A stretch of 64,000 nt of DNA from Prorocentrum cordatum (Eukaryota; Sar; Dinophyceae; Prorocentrales; Prorocentraceae). The notes below the pieces were generated by a model, which was not told the origin of the DNA, made no database searches, and was given only the letters and a program-made list of their open reading frames with translations. The stretch is from NCBI GenBank assembly GCA_963575745.1, contig CAUYUJ010000371.1, forward strand, positions 50,695-114,694, written 5' to 3'. The position numbers were made by a program, and so were the translations under genes. Position 1 is the stretch's first letter, and each line of letters starts with the position of its first letter. Below, in pieces: positions 22,285-32,100 of this stretch.

Positions 22285-23268
22285 ATGGCCACGCCGCCGT
22301 GGCGAGGCTCGCCAGGCGGCGCTGCCGAGCCCCAGTGGGCCTGTGTGGCCACGCGGGCCTGCGGCTTCAAGACCAACTTCGGCAGCCGCCAGACGTGCTG
22401 GAAGTGCGGCCGCGACCGCGCTGACCGCCCGCCCCCTGCCGCGGCGCCGCCTGGCGGCGACGGAGGCCAGCCGCCGCGGTCGGCCTCGGCTCGGAGGCGC
22501 CGCCGCTCGGGTGCTCCTGGCGATCGTGCTGCTGGTGGTCCTCGGCCTGCTGGTGCGGCCATCACAGCTGTGGATCGGGCGAGACAAGGGCTCAAGGCGC
22601 TGCAGGGGCTGCAGTACGCCGACGACCATCCCCTCATCATCGCCGCCAAGGCCGAACTCGCCGACCTGGAGCTGGCCGATAGGCAGGCGCAGCCGCCCGA
22701 CGTCGTGCTCCGCGAGCTGCAGGCCAAGCTCACGGACGCACGCGAGCGTCGGGCCAAGGCGGGCACTGACCTCCTCGAGGCCGAGGAGCGCGTCGCCACG
22801 CTGCACAAGCTGCAGGCCACGCTTGACAGCGAGATCGAGGTGCTGGAGCACGAGGCCGCCCAGGCCACCCGTGCCGTGGCAGCGGCAGCTGCGGGCCCCA
22901 GCGGCGTGGACCTGCAGGGCTTGGCCACCACCCTGTGCGGTTTGCAGACCCTGCTCAGCGTGGCCCCCACCCAGGTGCAGAACGGCCAGGGGATCGCGCT
23001 CCTCGAATCGATCAACGCGCAGGTCCAGGCCATGGGAGTGGCCTTCCCTGCTGCGCAGGCCTTGCAGGCCGCAGCCACGGGGGTGGCTCCCGACGCTGCT
23101 GGCCAGCACGCGGAGGCCCCCACAGCGGCCTCCGTGGCGCCAGCGGCCGCCGCCTCCGCCCAGACAGCGGCGCCTGCGGCCCCCCTCGCGCCTGCCGCCA
23201 AGGCGTCAGCCGCTTTTCGTCCCTCAGGAGCGGCAGCCGCAGCCTGGGAGAACGCAGGCCGTACGTGA
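22285..23268 (+). CDS. LINE A ORF1 protein with RanBP2-type zinc finger
   Basis: The open frame continues upstream, but the ATG at 22,285 starts directly before a zinc-finger motif: W-x-C-x(5)-C-G-x-K-T-N-F-G-S-R-x-x-C-x-x-C (about residues 14-38; WACVATRACGF, then SRQTCWKCGRDR). This spacing matches RanBP2-type fingers, which bind RNA or ubiquitin. A basic SARRRRRS patch follows, then a long alanine/leucine/glutamate coiled coil (residues about 100-190), then an Ala-rich tail. It is expected to coat the LINE RNA. About 328 residues, ending just before the endonuclease frame. Confidence 0.6.
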   Translation: MATPPWRGSPGGAAEPQWACVATRACGFKTNFGSRQTCWKCGRDRADRPPPAAAPPGGDGGQPPRSASARRRRRSGAPGDRAAGGPRPAGAAITAVDRARQGLKALQGLQYADDHPLIIAAKAELADLELADRQAQPPDVVLRELQAKLTDARERRAKAGTDLLEAEERVATLHKLQATLDSEIEVLEHEAAQATRAVAAAAAGPSGVDLQGLATTLCGLQTLLSVAPTQVQNGQGIALLESINAQVQAMGVAFPAAQALQAAATGVAPDAAGQHAEAPTAASVAPAAAASAQTAAPAAPLAPAAKASAAFRPSGAAAAAWENAGRT

Positions 23269-23289
23269 ACAGCGGGGCCGACGCCGCGC

Positions 23290-24170
23290 AGCCAGGAAGA
23301 GCGCGGTGCTGGTCACCTACAACGGTTCGTCGCGGGGGACGCGCCGTGAATTTTTGGAGAAGTGCGACCCCTCAGTGAAGGCTGTCGCGGCGCAGGAGCT
23401 CCGAGTTGATGGAGATGAGCTCCGGCGCGCGCAAGGCTGGGCAGCTCGGGAGGGGTGGCACGCCATCATCACACCTTGTCGGCGACGGGAGTCTGGGCGG
23501 CCATCCGCTGGGGTCGGACTCTTCATCAGGCGCCGCATCAGCGTGACGGCCATGCCTGGCATCTCGGCTGTCCCTGACTCTTTCGACTTGCTGCCGAATT
23601 TCGCCGTCGCCTGCCACGCCGACTTCGGCATCAGAGGAGGATTGGTATTGGTTGCTGCCTACTTCGAGGTTGACAAGTGGGCAGCTGGGGCATTGCCACG
23701 GCGCTGCGCGGGTGGAACAGGCCGTTCATCATGGCAGCTGATTTCAACTGTGAACCGTCCGTTCTCGATGCCGATGGCTTCTTGGACTACTTTCCAGACA
23801 CGCCACTGTGGCGCGGGCGTCTGGAGGCACCTGCAGGAGCGCGAAAGGGAACTACTCCAACATTGACTACTGGCTCTCCAGTCTGTCTCTTGCTGGGTCG
23901 CTCTCGCCGCCGAGGCCAGTTCCAGGATGGCCCGCGGCGCCGCGCTACCCCGTGCAGGTGCCCCTCGATGCGCACGCCAAGGCCGTCAAGTTCCTGGTGC
24001 TGTCGGGCCCCAAGGCTTTCCCGAAGGCGGCGCCCGACGATGACGACATCCTGGTGACGGCAGCCGACCACCAGGACACCATCGAGGCTGACGTGGCACT
24101 GGGGGGGAAGCCACGGCTGTGCAGGCGCAGGTCCGCTTGGACTCCCTCTACGCTGCCTTCATGAACGCCA
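23290..24170 (+). pseudogene. LINE A endonuclease (frameshifted)
   Basis: The domain nicks target DNA to prime reverse transcription. In the first frame VTYNGSSRGTRREFL carries the N-terminal Asn, KAVAAQELRV holds the catalytic Glu, and GLVLVAAYF is the central strand. A frameshift near 23,690 moves to FIMAADFNCEP, the GDFN-type motif with Gly replaced by Ala. A second shift near 23,830 gives GNYSNIDYWLSS, matching the S-x-IDY motif. The final SDH-like His motif is not clearly seen. Two frameshifts make this copy inactive. Confidence 0.65.
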
Positions 24171-24700
24171 CGGGGGACGAGCTGCTCGCGAGGTGCGGCA
24201 TCGACACAGACGGCGACCTCCACCGCGGTCGCGCTGCCAAGGTCGACTACGCGCGGCGGCAAGCTGGAGGTGCTCCTACGGGACCACACCCTGCAGCAGT
24301 TCCTGATGCACGACGGGCTCGACGTCTGGCTCAGGCTGCTGACGACCTCCTTCGTGGTGATCATGCTGATGACCAGCTTCTTCGACGCTTGGAAAGGTTG
24401 GTGTCGCCTGCGGCGGAGCAGGCGTACCTGAGCACGGATTGCCAGAAGGTGGTGCGGATTCTGCGTGGCCTCTTCCCCGTGGTGCGCGACATCGTGGCTG
24501 CCTCCGACCGCTGTTTCCCTGACCAGCGGCCTATGGCCTGTGGTGCGACTACGGCGAGCCCACCGTCTCTTTCCTAGGCTATTGGTCGTCCTGGGGCTGA
24601 TGCCGACCCTGTCTCTTTCCTACTTCCTGGGGTTACAGTGGAGGCCGTTGGGAGTGGCAGCAGCAGCGTGAGCCCCCCCCCCCAGCGTGCTGAAGTTGAG

Positions 24701-25405
24701 TAATCGTGATTAAGCCCCCCGTCCTGGCGCAGCAGCACCAGGGGCCGACGCGATCACCTCCCCATTCCCATCCTCCAGGCCCTCATCTACTACGGCGCCG
24801 TCGACATCGGCGGCTGCGTCGACTGCGGCATCCGCGTCTACTTCCTCGACGCAGCCGTGCGCTGCCCTGCCTGCAGAGCCCCTGGACCGACAAAGACCCT
24901 TGTGCGGGACGGAGTCGGGACAGTCGGGAGGCCAGTCTACGGACGCAGGAGGTGCGAGCGGCGCGCGGCACACGGTCAAGAGGCGCAAGCTTGGCTCTGG
25001 CGAGGTGTCCTGCACGTCCCTACCCGCTGGCCGTCCTGGCGCTCATGCACCTGGGGTTGGCGCGGTATCATTTTCCCCCTGTTGCTCCTGATGTTCTCAT
25101 CGGTAATCGTGATGGTTGTGGTCGTCCTGGCGCAGCAGTACCTGGGGCCGCCGCCGTCGCGCCCTCCTACCCTCGGACCTCTCCATGGGCACCGCCAGCT
25201 ACTTCGACTTCATCGGCCTCGTTGTCTGGATCGACGAGGCCCTCGTCTTCTCCTCCACGGCCGTGCGCCGCCCTGCCCATAGAGCCCCTGGGCCGACAAA
25301 GACCCTTGAGCGGGACGGAGTCGGGACAATTGGGAAGCCCGTCTACGGACGTGAGAAGTGCGAGTGGCGCGCGGCACATGGACATCGATTGCTGGGCTGG
25401 CGGTG
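24701..25405 (+). repeat. Tandem duplication of about 403 bp between endonuclease and RT
   Basis: The phrase TAATCGTGAT at 24,701 recurs at 25,103, GTCCTGGCGCAGCAG at 24,721 recurs at 25,123, GACAAAGACCCTTG recurs at +404, and TCTACGGACG recurs likewise at +404. The two copies differ at many positions, so the event is not recent. The frame stays open in part through both copies. It lies in the linker between the endonuclease and RT of LINE A and presumably lengthens the linker by about 134 residues. Confidence 0.75.
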
Positions 25406-25479
25406 TTTTCACTCCTGGAGGGGCCTCCTACCCTGCTGCGTGCTGTCCACGCGTCTCTTCGGCCGACCTTCGTGATTCT

Positions 25480-26874
25480 GCTCGTGATGCTGCGCGCCCC
25501 GCGGTCGCCTGGCTTGGGGTGTACGCCGCGGAGCTGGAGACGGCAGCTATGCGAGACAGGAAGAGGTCTCTCGCCACCTGGGCTGCTAGCTGCGAGGCGG
25601 GTCGCATCAAACCGCTGTTCTCCTTCACCAAGCCTGCTGGGGTACCGCGTGCTCAGGTCCATCGCCACGGTGGTCCCACGTCTTCGGCGCAACGCATTGC
25701 GGATGACCAGATGGACCGATGGGCCAACATCTGGCACGCTACGACGGCGTCACGGCCCCCGACGCTTGCGCAAGTGGATGGTGCTGGGCGGGGCCAGGAC
25801 GACTATCAGCTGCAGCGCATCGAGGACTTCGACGACACGGCCGACCTGCGGGATGCTTTGCAGAGCCTCCCGAAAGCTGCCCTTCCTGCCCCCGAAATCG
25901 CCGAGGTGCGACGGGCCGCGAAGCAGTTCAAGTGGCACGCGGGCCAGGGTGCGGACAAGTTGCCCCCAAGGTCCTTGAGCCTCCTCAGTGACGCCACCCT
26001 CGCCCTGCTGGTCTACATCATGTGGCTGGCCGAGCGCTGGGAGCGCTGGCCGGCCCAGCCCATGGCCGTCTACATTGTGCTGCTGGCCAAGCCCAAGGGC
26101 GGCTGGCGACCCATTGCGCTGCTGCAGGCGGTGCATCGGGCATGGGCGCAGGTGCGTAGCGCCCAACTTCGGCAGTGGCTTCGAGATCATGATCGGCCCT
26201 TCTTTGCTTTGGCGGTCGGCAAGACGACTCAAGATGTGGCTGATCGCGCCCTTCTTCACGCCGAAGCGGCCTTGGCCTCCGACAAAGGCGTCATCACGGC
26301 CATCGTGGACATCGAGAAGTGCTTCGATCGCATTTGCTGGCGTCGCCTCGTTCAAGCCGCCAAGAAGCACGCCATTCCTCGGCAGCTACTAGCATGTGCG
26401 TTGGCCATGTACCGAGCGCCGCGGAGACTGGTTTGGCTGCAGGCCACCTCTTACTCGGTCGTGGTGGACCAAGGCGTGCTGCCTGGGTACAAGTATGCCA
26501 TGGCCCTAGTCCAGCTCCTCATGCTGTCTGCCATGGGCGACTTCGTGGCCATGGTGCACCCCCTTCAAGTCAACAGCGCTGCAGGCTTCTCGTCGTCGCT
26601 GGACATTTTCGCCGACGGCCTCACCCTGCAGATCGTGGCGCAGCTCAGGTTTCTCCAGCAGCTGTCGGTTGGCGTGATCAAGCTGCTTTGCGACTCCCTG
26701 ACGGACCTGGGTCTCCATATTGCGAAGTCCAAGGCCTTGCTTGCCGGTTCCGACGAGCAGACGCCGACCCTGGTGGCAAGGCGACTGAAGAAGTGCGGCT
26801 TCCGTCCACAAACCTGGCTTCCGTCCACAACCCAGGACTTGGCGCAGGCAAGCCTTGCCACGGGCACGTGCTGA
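25480..26874 (+). pseudogene. LINE A reverse transcriptase
   Basis: Within a 722-codon open frame (24,706-26,874) the fingers and palm motifs appear in order. They are GQGADKLPPR (25,941-25,970), VLLAKPKGGWRPIALL (motif 2-like), GKTTQDVADRAL, AIVDIEKCFDRI (motif A, Asp near 26,310), VDQGVLPGYKYAMAL (motif B) and LDIFADGLTLQ (motif C, 26,601-26,620). Motif C should end in two aspartates; here the second is Gly, which would abolish catalysis. The frame ends at 26,874 by a stop or shift, and the following region continues in other frames. Confidence 0.75.
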
Positions 26875-27961
26875 GGAGGCGCATGCGCAACGTGGGCAAG
26901 AGAGCTCGACACTTCAAGCGCTTGCGGGCGCTCGGGGCCAAGTTCAAGAAGGTCGCTCGGGCAGCAGTCGGCCCTGCCACCACCTACGGCTTGGACATCT
27001 TGGGCGCTGCCCCTCATGCATTACGCAGGATGACTGCAATGGTGAAGCATGGTTGGGATGCGATGCCGAGTGGCGGCTCGCATTGGATTGCAGCTCGGCT
27101 GGGCCGCCCCCCATCGCAGCACCCCCAGTGCGTCGCAGTGGTCGGCCCGATCCACAACTGGGCGCTCATGATGCAGCCTGGCGAATGTTACTGGGCGCCA
27201 CGCAGGCCGCCTGGAGGACGCAGTACTTCCAGATTGCGTATGCACCCGCCCCCATGAACTGGAAGCTCGTCAAAGGACCTGCTGGAGCCTTCTCGCGATC
27301 GGTGCTGGGTGTGCTCGACCTTCGGGTTACCGCCCCCTCCGTCGCCAGGTGGCCCGCCCAGCTGGACTACGAGGCGGTTGGATGGGAGCAGCGGGCGCAG
27401 CGGCCAGACGTCATGCCTGAAATACCTGGGCCGCTTCACAAAGATCCTGCAGGCATCTGGTTAGCACCGATACGTGGGTCATTGCAGGCAGGTGCGAAGG
27501 CCAAGAGATGGGTCCTGGATCTCTTGGCGAGAGCTGCTCTGCGCACGGCGGTGTTGGGTGGTCACTTCTCGCAGCAGAGGCTATACCAGTACGCCTACGC
27601 CACGAGCCCACATTGTCTTCGCTGTTGGGGTACCCTAGGCACTCTTCATCATCGCTACTGGTGCTGCCCTACATTGGACGACATGCGTGAGCGAGCCGTG
27701 GGTGAAGGTACGCTGGACGCTGCCCTGGCCACGGTACCTGGGGACTTGCTCTACCCCAGGGGCCTCTTCCCCAACTCCTTCCTGCCCGCGCTGCCGCCGA
27801 GGTGCGACACTGGTGCATGGCATTATGATCGTGGAGCGCGTGCTGAGCCCTTAGTCGTCACGGGGCACACCTTCACGGACGGCTCATGCAAGAAACTATT
27901 GCGTTGGGATATTGCAGCACGGGCAGGTTGGGGCTTCGTGGTCGTGGGAGGTGCTAGCTAA
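26875..27961 (+). pseudogene. LINE A post-RT region and first half of RNase H
   Basis: After a frame change near 26,850-27,060 the open frame ending at 27,961 contains a Cys/His motif, CLRCWGTLGTLHHRYWCC (C-x2-C-x8-H-x4-C), near 27,615-27,670. This is typical of the segment after LINE RT. The start of RNase H follows: GHTFTDGSC (27,862-27,888), with the first catalytic Asp, then WGFVVVG. The frame is cut by an in-frame TAA at 27,959-27,961, directly between the first two beta strands of RNase H. Confidence 0.65.
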
Positions 27962-29179
27962 TTGGGAGCAGTGTTTGGTGCTTTGCCTGGCCCTCGCCAG
28001 ACTTCGGCACGCGCCGAGCTGCATGCTGTGCTGCAGGTTCTCACGATTGGAATTGCCCCGCTCCACATCCACACGGAGTACTTGCCCTTGCTCGACGGCT
28101 TGGCCCGTGGACGGCGCTGGTGCTGCAGTCCTCGGCGAGATAACGTGGACTTGTGGAGACAAATCTGGCACCACATCGGTGACCACGGAGGTCTCCATGC
28201 GCCTGACTCCTGTGCCCTGCCGCCTGTTCGTATCACCTACGTCAAGGGCCACTCGAAGGAGGACACCTGGGAGCGGCGGTGCAACGATCTGGCGGATCAA
28301 GCAGCCAAACGGGGCCGTCGCCTTCACGACCTTCCTCGAGGTGCAGTGGACAGGCACACGCAGGCCCTGGCGCGAGCGCGGCAAGTCGCCTCCTGGATTG
28401 CCAACGCCTCCAAGGCCACCTTCAACGGCACCGTGCCGCCCGACCGCGTGGAGGTCCCGAGGCGGCGGCCCCTAGCGCTGCGCCAGCGCTGGGCCCAGGA
28501 GCGCGATGCGGCTGAGGCGAAGCGCGCAGCGGCCGAGGAGGGCCAGCGGGCGGGGGCGCCGCCGCCGCCACTGGTGGTGGAGTTCCCTCACCTCGTGCGG
28601 AGGCGTGGTCAAAAGTGGGCTTGTGACCGCTGCCCCGCCTATGCCTTGTCTGCCAAAGGTGCGAGGGCCCTGAGGCTCCGCACGTGTAGAGTTGCCGAGG
28701 CTGCGGCCCTGTGGGCCTCGAGCTCAACGTCTGGGGGTGCCGCGGGTGACGGTCTTGTCGGGCCGCTTGGGGTCTCGACCCCGTCCCCTGTGGGTCCTGT
28801 GGACCCCTCGGGCGCCGACTTCGCCCGCCTGGGCCCTAGTGGCCCGCTGGAAGTGGACGACGATGAGCTCCAGCCTTCGGCGGTAGAGGGCCCTGATCGG
28901 TTCCTGGCGTTTAAACGGGTGAGGTTTCAAACGGAGGAGGAGCGTCGGGATCTCGACCTCGCCGATGTTTGTGCGGGTAGGCTCCCAAAGGACCCGCGTG
29001 TCCAGGCCCTGCCCGAAGCCCCCCGTGTCCAAGTCGATCCTGACCCCTCCCCGCTGTCTCCACGTCTGGCCAGGAGCGAGGGGACTGGTAGGGGGAGCGG
29101 CTCTGATGCGGCCTCTGGGGGCCCGCGCCCGAAGGCGCCTCTGTTGGCTGTGCACGCCCCCCCCCGCCCCTGCTGGTGA
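27962..29179 (+). pseudogene. LINE A RNase H second half and C-terminal tail
   Basis: This is the same reading frame as the preceding segment, resuming immediately after the TAA. It begins GAVFGALPG and ARAELHAVLQVL (the RNase H Glu), then IHTEYLPLLDGL (Asp), then TYVKGHSKEDTWERRCNDLAD (His and last Asp). All RNase H catalytic residues are therefore present. RNase H removes the RNA strand after first-strand synthesis. A WACDRCPAY zinc-like motif and a proline/serine tail follow. A single nonsense mutation is the only damage seen in this domain. Confidence 0.7.
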
Positions 29180-29199
29180 GCAGGGTTCCCTGGGCTGCC

Positions 29200-29579
29200 C
29201 TGGGGGGCCTCCGCCCCCCAAGAGGGCTAGGGCCTCTGGGGGCCCGCGGGTTGGGGCGTCCTGGGTTGCCCGTGAAGCTGCCCCCCCCGACCGTCCCCTC
29301 TCCGCTCAGGGTCCTGTCGACTCTCGTAGCGCCCGAGGGCACATCATCCTCCTTGCTGGAGGCACCCTTGCATTCTGCCGTTGTTGTGGCGCCCGTTGCC
29401 AGCCCTCGGCTCCTCGGTCTCGCCTGTGGGGTGAATGCCAAGGGTCTGCATCCAGTAAGGACTCTACATATCTGAAAGCCCTCGAGATGGGGAAAGATCC
29501 TATCTCGGGGGAATGGAGGGGCGAGCCTCGCCCACTCCTGGTCTCGGACGAAGCCTGCTTCTGGCTTCGCCTTCGGTAA
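29200..29579 (+). pseudogene. LINE A C-terminal zinc motif
   Basis: In a shifted frame (open 28,965-29,579) the sequence GHIILLAGGTLAFCRCCGAR, then LWGECQGS, gives spaced H, C-x-C-C and C residues and a stop at 29,577-29,579. I recall a similar H...FC-x-x-CG...C-x-G motif at the extreme C-terminus of many dinoflagellate LINE proteins. The frame change relative to 27,962-29,179 lies between about 29,050 and 29,200. Confidence 0.55.
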
Positions 29580-30244
29580 TTCGTCCGACGTTTTACTTGC
29601 CACTCGGCCTCCGTCGTCTTCTGGTTCTCGTTTCATCGACGAGTTGCGCTTGCTCGCCTTTTCCATCTGTCTCGGCCTTTCATTTTCCCCGCTCGGCGCG
29701 CTCGAACTCGATTTGGTGGTGCCTCCTCCTCCTCCCTCCTCCTCCATTTCTATTTCTCCTCCTCCTCCTCCTTGCCCCCGCATGCTCGCGCCAAGCATCG
29801 CTCCGCGTCGCGAGGCCGCAGACGCTTCCTGGTGGTGCGGAGCTCGCCGTGGATCAAGCCCTGCCCGCGAGGGGCTCGCCCTGAGATCCTGGTCGAGCGA
29901 CCGTGGTGCGTCCCACCATCAGCTCACAGCGCCAACGTGGCCCTGGACGGGGCGTGAGTGTGCTTGCCGCTTCTGCGTGTACTTGCGTCAAGCATCGCTT
30001 CGCATCGCGAGGCCGCGACCGCTTCCTTGATTGGAGTGCGCAGCGCGTCGTTCTTGAACACGCACCGGAACCTGGAACGCAAGGATGTTCAGGCCCGCCA
30101 GGGGGCAGGACAGCGTGCCGCATCCACAGCACGGGGGGGTTTGGGATCAGCGAACGGAGCGCGCGGCGCTCGACGGCAAGCCCTGTTTACTGGCACTGCT
30201 TGCCGCCCCATGCCTGGGGAGTAATCCCTTGCCGCCTCACCCCG
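29580..30244. other. LINE A 3' flank with CTC tract and a direct repeat
   Basis: CTC/TCC-rich sequence lies at about 29,725-29,775. A ~42-bp segment starting CAAGCATCGCT at 29,792 is repeated with a few changes at 29,989 (offset 197). It is too long for a normal target-site duplication. No gene is supported. Confidence 0.5.
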
Positions 30245-30386
30245 CGCATCCGCGCATCTCGGTGGCCCCAAGACTGTGAGATTACGGACCGCGCGGTGAC
30301 CTCGAAATCCCACGAAACCTCACCGCACGGTCCGTCACCACACGGTCTTGGGACCTCGGAGGCCCCGGTCGCCGAGATGCCCTCGG
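30245..30386. repeat. Long imperfect inverted repeat (hairpin)
   Basis: The core arms 30,268-30,299 and 30,320-30,351 pair at 27 of 32 positions around a 20-base loop (CCAAGACTGTG... with ...CACACGGTCTTGG). Pairing resumes further out: GCATCTCGG near 30,253 with CCGAGATGC near 30,374. The total span is about 140 bp. It may be a MITE-like remnant. Related ACCGTGCGGT phrases recur just downstream to about 30,480. Confidence 0.65.
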
Positions 30387-31075
30387 AGAACGACCAGAGC
30401 CCCAAAACCGTGCGGTAGCCCCAAAGGCCCACTGACTCACCACGTGGTGTGGTCGCCACACCGTCTGGAGGCCCCCGAGCATCTGCGGAGAGCGGGCAAA
30501 CTGCGCGCTCCCGCGCTCCCGCGCCGCACCGCTGGAGAGCAGAAACGCTTCGCCAGACCATGCCGCGGCCTGCTCGTGGACCAGGAGGGGCGGGAACGGG
30601 AGGGGCGTTATGCCCAGGCCGATGCAGGCCCGACAAGTGCATGTGTTACACTGCGCGAGCGCCCGCCCACAGGCTGCTGCTCAGGATCTGAGTGGCCCCT
30701 GGCAAACTCGACCCTCGGTGCGCAGCTGTCGGCCACTGCAGCCAGCTCCGAAGAAAGCTTCTCGAAGGGTCGCAGGATGAGCCTCCGCACTCAGAGGTTT
30801 GACTGGTCGCCTGAGCCACCTCGAACGATCAGCGAATGGTCCGTCGCAGCGGGGGGGGAGGAAGGGGGCCTGCAGGAGGAGGACGAAGCGGACCCCACAG
30901 GACTCCAAAGGCCTCCGGGCACCAGGCAATACCCGCGATCCTCGAGGAGGAGGACGACGAGGGGGGCGACCAGAGAGGAGGAGGAGGACGAGGAGGAGGA
31001 GGAGGAGGAGGAGGAGAAGAAAGAGGAGGAGGAGGAGGAGGAGGAGGAGGAGGAGGAGGAGAAAAACGACGAATG
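30387..31075. repeat. GC-rich spacer ending in a GGA/GAGGAG tract
   Basis: The first part has no recognisable gene. From about 30,940 to 31,065 a GAGGAG purine tract dominates (mostly GGA triplets), with a short GAAGAAAGA interruption. Open frames across it are poly-Glu, Arg or Gly artefacts. Confidence 0.7.
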
Positions 31076-32100
31076 TTAACCCAACGCGCATCAACGATGT
31101 AGCACTAAACCGTCCCTCCGAACTCCCTCCTCATAGGTCCCTGCCATAAAAATATGATCGTTGCGGAAATTGCCGAATCCTGAACCATGCTTCACCCATG
31201 CCAACACACCATTCCAGGGACTTCAGCGCCGCGAATCAACTCTGAGACTCCAAAGCGGCGACTCAACGTGACTGTTGCGTCATGACAACTTCAAGTCGTG
31301 CCAGACAACGAATCCTGGGACTTCAACACCGCGAAACAACGTGTTTGCAGCGCCCTGAAATATGCCAACTTACCGTTCTTGAAACATAAACGTCACACAT
31401 CCTCGAAGCGGCTGCAAACTTTTGAAACGATTGCGCTCGGCGCTGAGGCGACAGTCACGTGTTGAAAGGAGCACCCAACAATGTTCGAAACTATTGCAAC
31501 TGTGTAACACGAGTATGCGCGGCGCTGGCGCGAGAGCCACATCTGCAAAATCACATGAAAACCTTTCTTTTGTTTCCAACTGCCAAATGTTACTGAAGAC
31601 TCGGCTTTCTCAGCAAAGCAAGGCCCACTGGGTATTCAAATTTGAATACCCTGATCAGCTGTCTCTAGCATACGCTAAAAAACAAATGAATCTAAGACTG
31701 CACAAACAGAGCCAACATTCAACGACAAACCGCGGCCGCAGCTGTGGATTAACGTGCAGCATCTACGCCGGCCGGTCACGGGCTATGTTACGAGCGAAAG
31801 CCAGCGCGACAAGTGCTGCTTGCATGCCGCAGAAGCCATCAATCAGAAAATTGCATGCCCGAGGTGAACCAGAGAATGGCGAAGAAAGAGAAATAAAGAA
31901 AAGACAGAAAGGAAGAGACAGGAGGCGAGGCAGAAGAGGGAGAGCAAGGAATACACAAAAAATTGAAGAGCGGCTCGCCATGAATGACAACGAACGATCG
32001 GCCGACCTCCGCACATATGGCAGGAAGGCGCGAAGCCATATCAGAACTGCACATTGCGGGCGACGGCGGTAAGGGGAGAGAAGAAAGCAGGGGGGGGAAA
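31076..32100. other. Lower-GC interval with a direct repeat and a 20-bp palindrome
   Basis: The phrase GGGACTTCAGCGCCGCGAA (about 31,217) recurs as GGGACTTCAACACCGCGAA about 100 bp later. A perfect 20-bp palindrome, GGTATTCAAATTTGAATACC, lies at 31,631-31,650. A 216-codon plus-strand open frame (31,422-32,072) rich in Lys/Arg/Ser is present, but it shows no domain and I do not call it a gene. The interval forms the 3' flank of LINE B. Confidence 0.5.

Larger units (their letters stand above)
21600..29600 (+). mobile_element. LINE A: non-LTR retrotransposon with ORF1, endonuclease, RT and RNase H
   Basis: On the plus strand, in order: ORF1 with zinc finger and coiled coil, an exonuclease-endonuclease-phosphatase fold endonuclease, reverse transcriptase, a Cys/His motif, RNase H, and a second C-terminal zinc motif. 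This is the architecture of an APE-type LINE carrying RNase H. At least four frame changes, one in-frame stop and an internal duplication show that it is inactive. Exact termini are not resolved: no poly(A) tail or target-site duplication was found, and the 5' flank is repeat-rich. Confidence 0.8.

Noticed and set aside
31422-32072. 216-codon plus-strand Lys/Arg-rich frame
   Set aside because: No domain, no splice context, and it runs into the LINE B 3' flank; likely chance.
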